Assembly: GCF_016584085.1 (NCBI RefSeq) | Contig: NZ_NRSJ01000001.1 | Coordinates: 216,361-280,360 of the forward strand | Direction: 5' to 3' | Source: Halochromatium glycolicum | GTDB lineage: Bacteria > Pseudomonadota > Gammaproteobacteria > Chromatiales > Chromatiaceae | Length of the DNA stretch: 64,000 bases | Shown: one piece after another, positions 1 through 8,161 of the stretch | Position numbering within the stretch: position 1 is the first letter of the stretch | How the letters are laid out: the number at the start of each line of letters is the position of its first letter | Notes under the pieces: model-generated | Seen by the model: the letters and a program-made list of their open reading frames with translations, nothing else | Told to the model about the DNA's origin: nothing | Databases searched by the model: none | Translations under genes and position numbers: made by a program

Positions 1-2714
1 CGGTGCTTGACCTGATCCCAAGCGCCCTGGTTCTGCGCCTCTTCCTGACACCAGATGACCTCCATGGTGTCGGGGTAGTCGGCGATCACGGCTGCGAAGG
101 CCTCTTTCGGGAACGGATAGAGCTGCTCGATCCGGATGATGGCGACATCGGTGAGCCCGCGCGCGCGGCGTGCCTCCAGCAGATCGTAGTAGACCTTGCC
201 GGAGCAGAAGATGAGCCGCTCCACCTGTGCCGGGTCCAATGGGTCGGACTCGGGGATCACTGGCAGGAAGGCGCCGTTCGCCAGCTCATCGAGCGAGGAG
301 ACCGCTAGACGGTGCCGAAGCAGGCTCTTTGGTGTCATCACGATCAATGGGCGACGGTAGTCGCGCAGCAGCTGGCGGCGCAGCAGATGGAACATCTGCG
401 CTGGGGTGGTCGGCACGCAGACCTGGATGTTGTGCTCCGCGCACAGCTGCAGGAAGCGCTCGAGCCGAGCCGACGAATGCTCCGCGCCCTGGCCCTCGAG
501 CCCGTGCGGCAACAGCATCACCAGGCCGCAGTCGAGGCCCCATTTGCTGCCGGCCGAGCTGATGAACTGGTCGATCACGACCTGGGCGCCGTTGGCGAAA
601 TCGCCGAACTGCGCTTCCCAGAGCGTCAGCGCATTCGGCTCCGCGGTCGCGAAGCCGTACTCGAAGCCGAGCACCGCCTCCTCCGAGAGGATCGAGTCGA
701 TGGCGATGAAGGGCGCCTGGTGCTCCTTGGGCTCGAGGGTCCAGCCTGGCGGTGCGGCCAGATGTTGCAAGGGGGTGTACTCGTTGCCGGTGCGCTGGCA
801 GTGCACCTTGGCGTGTCGATGTACGAAGGTGCCGCGGCTCGAGTCCTGACCCGAGAGGCGCACTGGATAGCCGCTGTCGAGCAGGGTCGCATAGGCCAGG
901 TTCTCGGCGAAGCCCCAGTTGGCCAGTTGGTCACCCTGCGCCATCTTACGGCGCTCGGCCCAGATCTTGGCCACCCGCGGATGCGGCTCGAAGCCGTCCG
1001 GCAGCTGCAGCTGCCGCTCGGCGAGCTCGCGCAGGCGCGCCTTCGAGAAGCCGGTATCAGCGGGCAGCCGCCAGTCGTCGCCAAACCGGTTCTTCCAATC
1101 GACCCGATAGGTATTCTCCAGACCGCAGAGCACGGGTCGGGCGACGACAATGCCGTGCTCGATGTTGGCGCGGTAGTCCTCGATCATTGCCACGGCCTGC
1201 TCGCGGGTCAGCTCCCCGCGATCGATCAGGCGGTCGGCATAGATCGCCCGGGCCGTCGGGTGCTGCCGAATGCGCTTGTACATCATCGGTTGGGTCACGG
1301 CCGGCTCGTCGGCCTCGTTGTGGCCGAGGCGGCGATAGCAGATGAGGTCGACCACCACATCGCGCTTGAACTGGTTGCGGTAATCGAGCGCGAGCCGGGT
1401 CACGAAGATCACGGCTTCCGGATCATCGCCATTCACGTGGAAGACCGGCGCCTGCACCATCTTGGCGACATCGGTGCAGTAGAACGTCGAGCGCGTATCG
1501 AGCGGATTGCTCGTCGTAAAGCCGATCTGGTTGTTGACGACGATGTGCACGGTGCCGCCGGTGCTGTAGCTGCGCGTCTGCGACAGCTGCAGGGTCTCGG
1601 TGACCACCCCCTGCCCGGCGAAGGCCGCATCGCCATGGATCAGGATCGGCATCACCTGATCCCCGCTGTCGTCGCCACGGCGGCGCTGGCGCGCCCGCAC
1701 CGAGCCCTCGATCACCGGGTCGATGATCTCGAGGTGGGACGGGTTGAAGCCCAGCGCCACATGGGTGATCCCGCCGGGGGTGTCGACATCGGTCGAGAAC
1801 CCGAGATGATATTTGACGTCTCCCGCCAGCTGGCGCGGACTCATCCGGACCTTCCCCTCGAACTCGGCGAAGATCTCCTGCGGCGGCTTGCCGAGGATGT
1901 TGACCAGCACGTTCAGGCGGCCCCGGTGGGCCATCCCGATCACGATCTCCTTGACCCCCTTGCGCCCGGCGCGCTGGACCAGCTCATCGAGCATCGGGAT
2001 CAAGGCCTCGGCGCCCTCCAGCGAGAACCGCTTCTGTCCCACGTAGCGGGTGTGCAGATGCTTCTCGAGTCCTTCGGCCGCGGTCAGCAGCGTCAGCAGC
2101 CAGCGCCGATCGGCGGCATTGAGCTCCGGGCGCGCCTGATAGCCTTCGATGCGTTTCTGCACCCAGCGCTTCTCGCTGGTCGAGGTCATGTGCATGTACT
2201 CGGACCCGACCGGCCCGCAATAGATGCGCTGCAGCAGGTCGATGATCCCGCGCAACGGCATCCGGTCCGGCGCGTATAGCGAGCCGGTGTGGAAGACCTG
2301 GTCCAGGTCGCTGTCTTCAAGCCCGTTGTAGCCGAGCTGCAGATCGGCGACCTTCGGAGCCGGCCGCAGCTTCAACGGGTCGAGGTTGGCGACCTGGTGC
2401 CCGCGATAGCGATAGCTGTTGATCAGCCGGATGACGGCGGTCTGCTTTTCCGCGGCGGCCGGCTCCAGGCGTTTCAGCGAGCGGCGCTGAGCCCGATTGC
2501 GGCTCTCGTGGGCGAGGCGCTGAAAGTTCTCCCGTACCGGTCCGTGCGGCACCTCGTTGGCCGCCTCCCGATGCATCGCCTCGAAGCGTTGCCGCCAGGC
2601 CAGGTCGATGCTCTCGGGGTCCTTGAGGAAGCGCTCGTAGAGGTCTTCGATGAAGGCGGCATTGCCGCCGTAGTAGGCAGAGCTGTTGCGGAAGAGCTCG
2701 AGAATGGCGCTCAT
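1..2714 (-). CDS. sucA: 2-oxoglutarate dehydrogenase E1 component (C-terminus cut by window edge)
   Basis: Thiamine-diphosphate E1 subunit of the 2-oxoglutarate dehydrogenase complex (TCA cycle; decarboxylates 2-oxoglutarate and passes the succinyl group to SucB). The reverse strand reads without a stop for 904 codons from ATG at 2714 to the window edge. The N-terminus has the E1o features SSAYYGGNAAF and YRYRGHQVANLDPL. The catalytic region has MAHRGRLNVLVN, YHLGFS and the TPP motif GDAAFAGQG followed by NNQIGFTTS. The C-terminal region reads WCQEEAQNQGAW, a signature of this family near its end, so about 40 residues are missing beyond base 1. sucB would be expected next, outside the window. 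No strong Shine-Dalgarno precedes the ATG, but the protein start matches the family. Identification is secure. Confidence 0.97.
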   Translation of the reverse strand, partial: MSAILELFRNSSAYYGGNAAFIEDLYERFLKDPESIDLAWRQRFEAMHREAANEVPHGPVRENFQRLAHESRNRAQRRSLKRLEPAAAEKQTAVIRLINSYRYRGHQVANLDPLKLRPAPKVADLQLGYNGLEDSDLDQVFHTGSLYAPDRMPLRGIIDLLQRIYCGPVGSEYMHMTSTSEKRWVQKRIEGYQARPELNAADRRWLLTLLTAAEGLEKHLHTRYVGQKRFSLEGAEALIPMLDELVQRAGRKGVKEIVIGMAHRGRLNVLVNILGKPPQEIFAEFEGKVRMSPRQLAGDVKYHLGFSTDVDTPGGITHVALGFNPSHLEIIDPVIEGSVRARQRRRGDDSGDQVMPILIHGDAAFAGQGVVTETLQLSQTRSYSTGGTVHIVVNNQIGFTTSNPLDTRSTFYCTDVAKMVQAPVFHVNGDDPEAVIFVTRLALDYRNQFKRDVVVDLICYRRLGHNEADEPAVTQPMMYKRIRQHPTARAIYADRLIDRGELTREQAVAMIEDYRANIEHGIVVARPVLCGLENTYRVDWKNRFGDDWRLPADTGFSKARLRELAERQLQLPDGFEPHPRVAKIWAERRKMAQGDQLANWGFAENLAYATLLDSGYPVRLSGQDSSRGTFVHRHAKVHCQRTGNEYTPLQHLAAPPGWTLEPKEHQAPFIAIDSILSEEAVLGFEYGFATAEPNALTLWEAQFGDFANGAQVVIDQFISSAGSKWGLDCGLVMLLPHGLEGQGAEHSSARLERFLQLCAEHNIQVCVPTTPAQMFHLLRRQLLRDYRRPLIVMTPKSLLRHRLAVSSLDELANGAFLPVIPESDPLDPAQVERLIFCSGKVYYDLLEARRARGLTDVAIIRIEQLYPFPKEAFAAVIADYPDTMEVIWCQEEAQNQGAWDQVKH

Positions 2715-3048
2715 AGCCGGGAGGGGTTGCTGCGCTGATGCGGTTGCTGAGCCAATCCCTAAGTCTAGCGCAGACCGCGCGCGTTCCGTGCACTCCGTGA
2801 TACAGCGGTTGGCTCAGGCTGGGCGGGCGATCCGTTCTCACGACTCTGAGAACCCCGAATAAAAACGCTCTCGACTGAGCTGAATCGACTCGTTCGTGCG
2901 CCTGATGCGCTCATCAGGATAATCGCCTCAGGTCGCCTCAGGAGTGCGAGCGGCCGGGCCCGCCAGATGGGGCCCGCCAGCTGGGGCCGGCATCCTGCCC
3001 AGATTGAGAGGCGCTGAACGAATCAGCGCCCCACGATCCGGGACAGGA
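2715..3048. other. intergenic region between htpX and sucA
   Basis: No credible gene. Two perfect hairpins are visible. Bases 2834-2853 have arms GTTCTCA/TGAGAAC with a 6-nt loop, in the sucA leader. Bases 3010-3030 have arms GGCGCTGA/TCAGCGCC with a 5-nt loop, just past the htpX stop. Neither is followed by a T-run on the transcribed (minus) strand, so they may be weak or Rho-assisted terminators or leader structures rather than classical terminators. Confidence 0.5.
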
Positions 3049-3936
3049 TCAGCGTGCCGCCTGCAGCGCCGCGATACGCTGCTCGAGCGGTGGATGGCTT
3101 GCAAACGCAGCCTTCAGTCCCTGGGCGATCTTCCCGGAGATGCCAAACGCTGCGAACTCGCCGGCCGGCAGGTCTTGCGGCTCGTGCACCCGCTGCAATG
3201 CCCGCAGTGCGCTGATCATCTTCTCGCGGCCGGCCAGCCGGGCGCCCCCTGCATCGGCCCGGTACTCGCGGAAGCGCGAGAACCACATCACGATCATCGA
3301 GGCCAGGATCGACAGTAGGATCTCGGCGACGATGCTGACGACGAAATAGCCGATCCCATAGCCTTCCTCGTTCTTGAACACGACCCGGTCGACCGTGTGG
3401 CCGATCACCCGCGCTAGGAAGACGACGAAGGTATTGACCACGCCCTGGATCAAGGCCAGCGTCACCATATCGCCATTGGCGACATGGCTGATCTCATGGC
3501 CGACCACGGCCTCGATCTCATCCTTGTTCATGTGCTGCAATAAGCCGGTGCTGACCGCGACGAGGGCGTCGTTTCGGTTCCAGCCGGTCGCGAAGGCATT
3601 CGGATCGGGCTGGTCGAAGATGCCGACCTCGGGCATCTGGATGCCGGCCTGCTCGGATTGGCGTCGGACCAGGTCGACGAGCCAATGCTCAAACGGGGTC
3701 GAGGGCTGCTCGATGATCTGCACGCCCATCGAGCGCTTGGCCATCCACTTCGAGATGAACAGCGAGATCAGCGAGCCCGAGAAGCCGATCACCGCGGCGA
3801 ACACCAGTAAGGCGCCGAGGTTCAGGTCGACGTTGTTCGCGGCCAATAGCCCGTCGATCCCGAGCAGCCGGAAGACGATGCTGACGACGACCAGCACCGC
3901 GATGTTGGTACCCAAGAAGAGCAAGATGCGCATCAT
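3049..3936 (-). CDS. htpX: M48-family membrane protease HtpX
   Basis: Zinc metalloprotease of the inner membrane involved in quality control of membrane proteins, often part of a heat/envelope-stress response. The 295 residues are the normal HtpX length. Two N-terminal membrane helices (about 3-25 and 38-60) are followed by the zinc motif HEISH at residues 147-151. Two more hydrophobic segments follow, then the third zinc ligand in [10 protein letters not shown]. The C-terminus ends with the usual [12 protein letters not shown] segment. The start is the first of two adjacent ATGs; GAGG lies about 12 nt upstream. It is on the same strand as sucA but 334 bp away, so probably a separate transcript. 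Identification is secure from motif, topology and length. Confidence 0.96.
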   Translation of the reverse strand: MMRILLFLGTNIAVLVVVSIVFRLLGIDGLLAANNVDLNLGALLVFAAVIGFSGSLISLFISKWMAKRSMGVQIIEQPSTPFEHWLVDLVRRQSEQAGIQMPEVGIFDQPDPNAFATGWNRNDALVAVSTGLLQHMNKDEIEAVVGHEISHVANGDMVTLALIQGVVNTFVVFLARVIGHTVDRVVFKNEEGYGIGYFVVSIVAEILLSILASMIVMWFSRFREYRADAGGARLAGREKMISALRALQRVHEPQDLPAGEFAAFGISGKIAQGLKAAFASHPPLEQRIAALQAAR

Positions 3937-4061
3937 TTGCGTGTGAACCTCATCAGGAAGTTAGAGTCCAGGCGACAAACTGCGCTAAACATGCATCCTG
4001 AGCAGGGTCTTGGCAAGAGGTGGTTCGGCGTTGCTGTCGCCGCGTTGTTCCAAAATGGGGC

Positions 4062-4090
4062 TGGACATCCGAGACCACTCCCCCTATACT
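4062..4090 (+). promoter_or_regulatory. sigma70-type promoter of the tRNA pair
   Basis: TGGACA (4062-4067) and TATACT (4085-4090) are separated by exactly 17 bp and lie 16 bp before the first tRNA base. The intervening stretch is GC-rich (TCCCGGCTCG), as is usual for the discriminator of stringently controlled stable-RNA promoters. No other boxes of this quality are seen nearby. Confidence 0.8.
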
Positions 4091-4106
4091 TCCCGGCTCG
4101 CTCATC

Positions 4107-4182
4107 GGGGCCATAGCTCAGCTGGGAGAGCGCAACACTGGCAGTGTTGAGGTCGGCGGTTCGATCCCGCCTGGCTCCACCA
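4107..4182 (+). tRNA. tRNA-Ala (anticodon GGC)
   Basis: A 76-nt cloverleaf with a 7-bp acceptor stem (GGGGCCA/TGGCTCC), D arm GCTC...GAGC, and anticodon stem CAACA/TGTTG around the loop CTGGCAG (anticodon GGC, reading GCC codons). The T arm is GGCGG/CCGCC with TTCGATC in the loop, and CCA is encoded at 4180-4182. All stems pair, so the gene looks functional. Confidence 0.96.
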
Positions 4183-4193
4183 AACATGACGAG

Positions 4194-4233
4194 TCCGGCG
4201 TCTCCGCAACGCATCTCGGAACGCCGGATTTTT
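4194..4233 (+). terminator. hairpin plus T-run between the two tRNAs
   Basis: Arms TCCGGCGT (4194-4201) and ACGCCGGA (4221-4228) pair perfectly and are followed by TTTTT. This has the form of a Rho-independent terminator, but it sits between two tRNA genes. It may attenuate expression of the second tRNA or serve as a processing signal in a joint precursor. Confidence 0.6.
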
Positions 4234-4248
4234 ATGTCGACCGCCTCT

Positions 4249-4324
4249 GTCCCCATCGTCTAGAGGCCTAGGACACCGCCCTTTCACGGCGGCAACCGGG
4301 GTTCGAATCCCCGTGGGGACGCCA
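4249..4324 (+). tRNA. tRNA-Glu (anticodon TTC)
   Basis: A 76-nt cloverleaf with acceptor GTCCCCA/TGGGGAC, anticodon stem CCGCC/GGCGG around CTTTCAC (anticodon TTC), T arm CGGGG/CCCCG with TTCGAAT, discriminator G and encoded CCA (4322-4324). It lies 66 bp downstream of tRNA-Ala; the same promoter probably serves both. Confidence 0.96.
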
Positions 4325-4334
4325 ACTCGATCAA

Positions 4335-4364
4335 GCGCCTGCCGACCCTCGGCGGCGCTTTTTC
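4335..4364 (+). terminator. Rho-independent terminator after tRNA-Glu
   Basis: A GC-rich stem, GCGCC-T-GCCGA pairing with TCGGC-GGCGC across a CCC loop, is followed immediately by TTTTTCTTT. It begins 10 bp after the tRNA-Glu 3' end and points in the tRNA direction. Confidence 0.85.
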
Positions 4365-4464
4365 TTTCCCGGCAACCGCTCGCTAACGCTGGACGCTCAA
4401 GCGTTTCCGCCGAGCTTCGCCGTCTATTCGCACCCGATCATGACCTCCCTGCGCCGGCTCCGTT

Positions 4465-5885
4465 TCAGGCTTGCGGGTACCGGCCCGGTCCGGGAGCGCC
4501 GGGATGATGTCGCTGTGTCTTTGCGGCGTACATCGCACGATCAGCGGTGCGGGTTAATGTCTCGCGGTCCTCGCCGTCGTGGGGATGCATGGCGACGCCG
4601 ATACTCGCTGAGACGGAGACCGTCGCGCCCGATTCGAGCGCGATCCGGCGCTCAATGGCGGCTCCGATCTTTTCGGCGAGTGCCTGTGCACTCTCGCGGG
4701 CGCTTGCGCGCGGCAGCAGAATCATGAACTCATCGCCGCCGACGCGCGCACCTGTTGCTTGAGGCGGATGCCCGTTTCGAACAAGACCTGATCGCCGGCG
4801 CGGTGGCCGAAGCGATCGTTGACCGGCTTGAAACCGTCGAGGTCGAGGTAGAGTAGAGCGAAATTCTGATCCCCGCGCTCGGCGCGCAGGCACTCCTGAT
4901 CCAAGCGGTCTTCGAGCATGCGACGGTTCGGGAGCCCCGTCAGCAGGTCGTAGGTTGCCTGCTCCCAGGCGAAGAGTCTGTCGTCATGCGCGGCGCCGGA
5001 GAGGAGCGCGACGGCGACCGACACGGCGAAGATCATCTGGATCGCGATCGGTTGGATCGGGTGGGCGGTCCAGGCAACGCTCGCGTGGAGGTAGACCAGG
5101 CAGGCGATGCTTGCGACGAGGAAGCCGATGCGGATGCCGTTGGAGAGGCCGGCGAGGATGATCGGCAGAAAGATCAGCAACGCCATGCTCTGCGTGTCCA
5201 GCTGAAGCGCAGCGGGAAGCCAAGCGGCAGCGAGTGCGGTCCCGGTCGCAACAAGCGTGTAGACGAGATCACGTCCCAAACGATCCCAGCTGAGGTTGGG
5301 CCGCTCGCGGCGGGCGATCTTGGTCACCAGCTCGCGCAGCATCAGGATCGCCGGCACGCCCATCACGACGCCTGCGAAATCGCCGCCAAGGAACACGATG
5401 GCCGTCTCGCCGTTGGCAAGCAGGCCCTGAAACGGCGGGATATGCTGAATCAATAGCGCCGAGACCGCACTGGCCGCCAGTGCGACCAATAGGAAGATCG
5501 TCGCGGTCTTCAGCGTCACCAGCCGCGAGGCGTGCCTCCAGATCGGCCGCAGCGCCAGGCCGCCGAGTCCGTAGACCAGGGTTTCGCGCAGCGGATCGAT
5601 GTAGCCGAACCCGGCAAACGGAAGCCCATAGATGAGCACTGCCATGCTGCAGATGGCCAGGTAGATCACGGGCAAGTAACCGGCACCCAGCATCATCGTG
5701 ACCGCGACCGTCACGCCGGCGGGCAGGTAGGCGGCGCTGACGTACGTCGTGATCTCGAACACCGCGGCAAGGTGGTTCGCGACCCAGTAGGCAAGCACGA
5801 TGACCGGCACGGGCAGCATCGCTGCGAGGAGCCGCCGCCAGTGGAGGTGGGCGAGACGGAAAGACGGGTTGGTGAGTGCGGTCAT
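4465..5885 (-). pseudogene. MASE1-GGDEF diguanylate cyclase, frameshifted
   Basis: The intact parent would be an inner-membrane c-di-GMP synthase. From ATG at 5885 the frame encodes an N-terminal multi-helix sensor of MASE1 type (YLPAGVTVAVTMMLGAGYLP and about eight membrane segments). The GGDEF domain follows (DLLTGLPNRR, LDLDGFKPVNDRFGH), then the frame stops at 4722. The active-site motif ARVGGDEF and the rest of the domain, ending MYAAK, continue in another frame to 4465. Compared with ordinary GGDEF domains about 19 nt are missing between LKQQ and ARVGG, next to a short GCGCG repeat, which explains the shift. An upstream extension to 6134 is possible but its sequence is not protein-like. 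Either a true pseudogene or, less likely, a sequence error. Confidence 0.8.
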
Positions 5886-6052
5886 CGGCAGAGCGTAACC
5901 CAGCGAGCGTCTGCGGCGAACGGCGCCAGGGGGATCAGCGGGCTCGAGTGCCCGGGGCCTTGGCGGGGCCGGATGGCGGCGATCAGAAGGCGGTGGATTG
6001 TCGGCGGCCTGCCCGTTCCCTCGCAAGCCCCAGTTCGCAGGCGTCACACTTG

Positions 6053-6304
6053 AACCTAGAAACCGCAGTTGACCGCTTAGCCCAGCATGCAACCCTTGCC
6101 AATGGTTCCACTGTTGGCGCTTCATGAAGCGCACCCGTGGGTGACGGCCGCTACGACCACCCGTGCACGCCCCGCGCGGTGCCCAGCGTTGTTACAACGC
6201 GTTGAAATAGAGCGACTATTCACCCTCGTTGTGCCTCGCTGGCCAATTCCCGATCAGGCACGCGGGACGCACCCTGGCGGCCGTCCAACTACGGTTTCTA
6301 GGTT
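6053..6304. repeat. 252-bp inverted-repeat element (MITE-like)
   Basis: AACCTAGAAACCGCAGTTG at 6053-6071 is repeated in inverted orientation at 6286-6304 with one mismatch (18 of 19). The 214 bp between contain no convincing ORF. The structure resembles a non-autonomous transposable element or the two ends of a deleted insertion sequence. It sits directly in front of a truncated glycosidase gene and behind a frameshifted one, in the most decayed part of the window. No flanking target duplication is evident by eye. Confidence 0.6.
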
Positions 6305-6321
6305 GAACTGTCGGTGGGTAG

Positions 6322-6567
6322 GGCGCCGCTCGGCTAGCCGCGGGCCTGGCGCGCGGCGGATTTTCGGACGCGGCGCTGATGCTGATCGAAGGGCTCTTCA
6401 ACGCGGCGATCCACTTCGATCTGCACCGGCTGCCGGAACTGTTCTGCGGCTTCGACCGCAAGCCCGGCCAGGCGCCGGCCCACTATCCGTCGGCCTGTGC
6501 ACCGTAAGCCTGGGCCAGCGGCGCGGTGTTCATGCTCGTCGAGACGATGCTCGGGCTGGACTTCTGA
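6322..6567 (+). pseudogene. C-terminal remnant of a glycogen-debranching-type glycosidase
   Basis: The + strand frame ending in TGA at 6565-6567 encodes roughly 80 residues resembling the C-terminus of amylo-alpha-1,6-glucosidase/MGH1-like proteins. It has RLPELFCGFDR, then HYPSACAP, then AWASGAVFMLVETMLGLDF. In the family a Gln stands between the Pro and AWA; here that codon is TAA (6505-6507), one base from CAA. There is no upstream coding part: another stop lies at 6319 and the inverted-repeat element ends at 6304. It is therefore both truncated and interrupted. Family assignment is from memory of the conserved C-terminal block. Confidence 0.65.
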
Positions 6568-6641
6568 GTCGTTCCTTGTTTCAGACGGCTTCGCGCTAGA
6601 ACCCGCCAGGTTGTTTGAAGGAGTGTTCTCCGTACTGGGCA

Positions 6642-6995
6642 TTAAGGACGCCTCTTACCGAAAGCTCGGTCGAGCGATCGCCACAGCACCTTATCGACCT
6701 TTTTCGCTGCCTGATCAACCCTCGAAACGACATTTCGCTCGACACTCTTGGCTGTCACCGCTCGCATGAGTGTCTGGAAGTCTTTTTCACTACGCTCACC
6801 GGCTCTTCGCAGCCTAACCAGCTTTCCGGTTACATGGCTCAACGAACGTCTACTTACATCACCCATTGCACGCAGATCGTCCGCAGACTCGGCTTCCCGG
6901 TGCAGCAGAAAAGGGTGCGATAATCCTGTCGTTGGCGTCGACCGTGATTCAGCCGCTAGGTATCTTGAAACTGCCATCAAAAGCTCCTGTCTCAT
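6642..6995 (-). CDS. hypothetical protein
   Basis: An unrecognised ORF of about 117 residues from ATG at 6995 (a TTG start at 7028 is also possible). The product is basic and rich in Arg, Lys, Ser and Val, with no signal peptide or membrane segment. Its C-terminal half is predicted mostly helical (for example VSRVDQAAKKVDKVLWRSLD). GGGA lies upstream of the ATG. It stands alone in a decayed stretch between the debranching-enzyme remnant and the MpaB-like gene, so it may be a remnant itself. Composition is more protein-like than the overlapping frames on the other strand, which is the main support. Confidence 0.4.
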   Translation of the reverse strand: MRQELLMAVSRYLAAESRSTPTTGLSHPFLLHREAESADDLRAMGDVSRRSLSHVTGKLVRLRRAGERSEKDFQTLMRAVTAKSVERNVVSRVDQAAKKVDKVLWRSLDRAFGKRRP

Positions 6996-7246
6996 CGGAG
7001 ATCCCGCACGACTCTCCGGGATCGTCAATTTAGAGATTTCGCCCCAACATCGCTATGCGCGGCACAGACACCAACTGCAGCACCGCGCTAGGACGAGATT
7101 CCTGGCTTGCGCGACTATTCCTCGAGCTTGCCGGTGAAGCCGACGAGGGGCCAAAGACCATGTCGACGCAGTCTTGGATCGTTCCCGTCGGTCTGCGCGA
7201 TTCGATGCAGGGCGGGTGAAAGGGCGTCACGCCGCTGAGGTGATCA

Positions 7247-8161
7247 ATGCGCTCAACGCTTTCAGTCCATTCTCCGGCGCTCGAGGCCCTGATCCCGCCC
7301 GAGATCCGCGCCCCGCGCTCGCGTTGGACCCGCGCCCGTTACATCGCCGGCCTCGATGCCGAGCGCGACTGCGAGCAGATCGGCTATCTCCTGGCCTCCT
7401 ACGAGTTTCCTTGGGACACCACCCGTGCGCTGGAGCTCGCGCTGCTGCGCACCTTCGGGGTCGCGAAGGGCGCGCCGCTGCTCGCGCAAACCGGCGAGCT
7501 GACCGAGCGCACCCAGAAGCGCTACGACGATACCGTGCTGATCCTCGCCGAGATTCAGGAGAACGGGGTCGATCACCCGCGCGGGCGCGCCGCATTGCGG
7601 CGAATGAACACGCAGCACGGCCGCTATTCGATCCCGAACGATGAGTACGTCTACACGCTCTCGACCTTCGTCCTGGAGCCGATCCGCTGGAATGCGCGAT
7701 TCGGCTGGCGCAGGCTGACCCGGCACGAGTGCGATGCCACCTATTATCTCTGGCGCGCGATCGGCCGCCGGATGGGCATTCGCGATATCCCGCCGAGCTA
7801 CGCGGCGCTGGAACGGTTCAACGTTGCCTACGAGCGCGCCCAGTTTCGCTACGCCGACGCCAATCATCGGCTCGCGGTTGCGAGCCGCGACCTGATGCTC
7901 GGCTGGGTGCTGCCGCGCCGCCTGAAAGGGCTCGGAGCGCCGGTGATCGATGCGATGCTGGATCAGCCGATGCTCGATGCCGTCGGCCTGCCGGCGGCGC
8001 CGCGAGCGCTGCGGTGGGCCTTGAACCGCGGGATGCGCGCCCGCGCCCATCTGCTCCGACAGCTGCCCCCGCGCCGGCGACCCTGGCTCGCCACCCGGCG
8101 GCCGAACCGCACCTATCCCGACGGCTACCAGATCGAGCAGCTCGGGGCCGATCGGCGCTAG
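7247..8161 (+). CDS. DUF2236 / oxygenase MpaB family protein
   Basis: A 304-residue soluble protein of the DUF2236 family, related to the fungal oxygenase MpaB and the rubber oxygenase Lcp, which bind haem b. The family block NTQHGRYSIPNDEYVYTLS, followed by WRRLTRHECDATYYLWRAIG, is clear around residues 122-165. The start at ATG 7247 is supported by GAGGTG 5 nt upstream. There is no signal peptide. The gene stands alone on its strand, and its stop shares the tetranucleotide CTAG with the convergent agmatine deiminase gene. The substrate cannot be told from sequence; many bacterial members are unassigned. Confidence 0.8.
   Translation: MRSTLSVHSPALEALIPPEIRAPRSRWTRARYIAGLDAERDCEQIGYLLASYEFPWDTTRALELALLRTFGVAKGAPLLAQTGELTERTQKRYDDTVLILAEIQENGVDHPRGRAALRRMNTQHGRYSIPNDEYVYTLSTFVLEPIRWNARFGWRRLTRHECDATYYLWRAIGRRMGIRDIPPSYAALERFNVAYERAQFRYADANHRLAVASRDLMLGWVLPRRLKGLGAPVIDAMLDQPMLDAVGLPAAPRALRWALNRGMRARAHLLRQLPPRRRPWLATRRPNRTYPDGYQIEQLGADRR

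Noticed and set aside
312..2279. Long open frame on the + strand across sucA
   Set aside because: Antisense to a clearly recognisable enzyme; the open frame is a by-product of high GC codon use and the translation has no family features.
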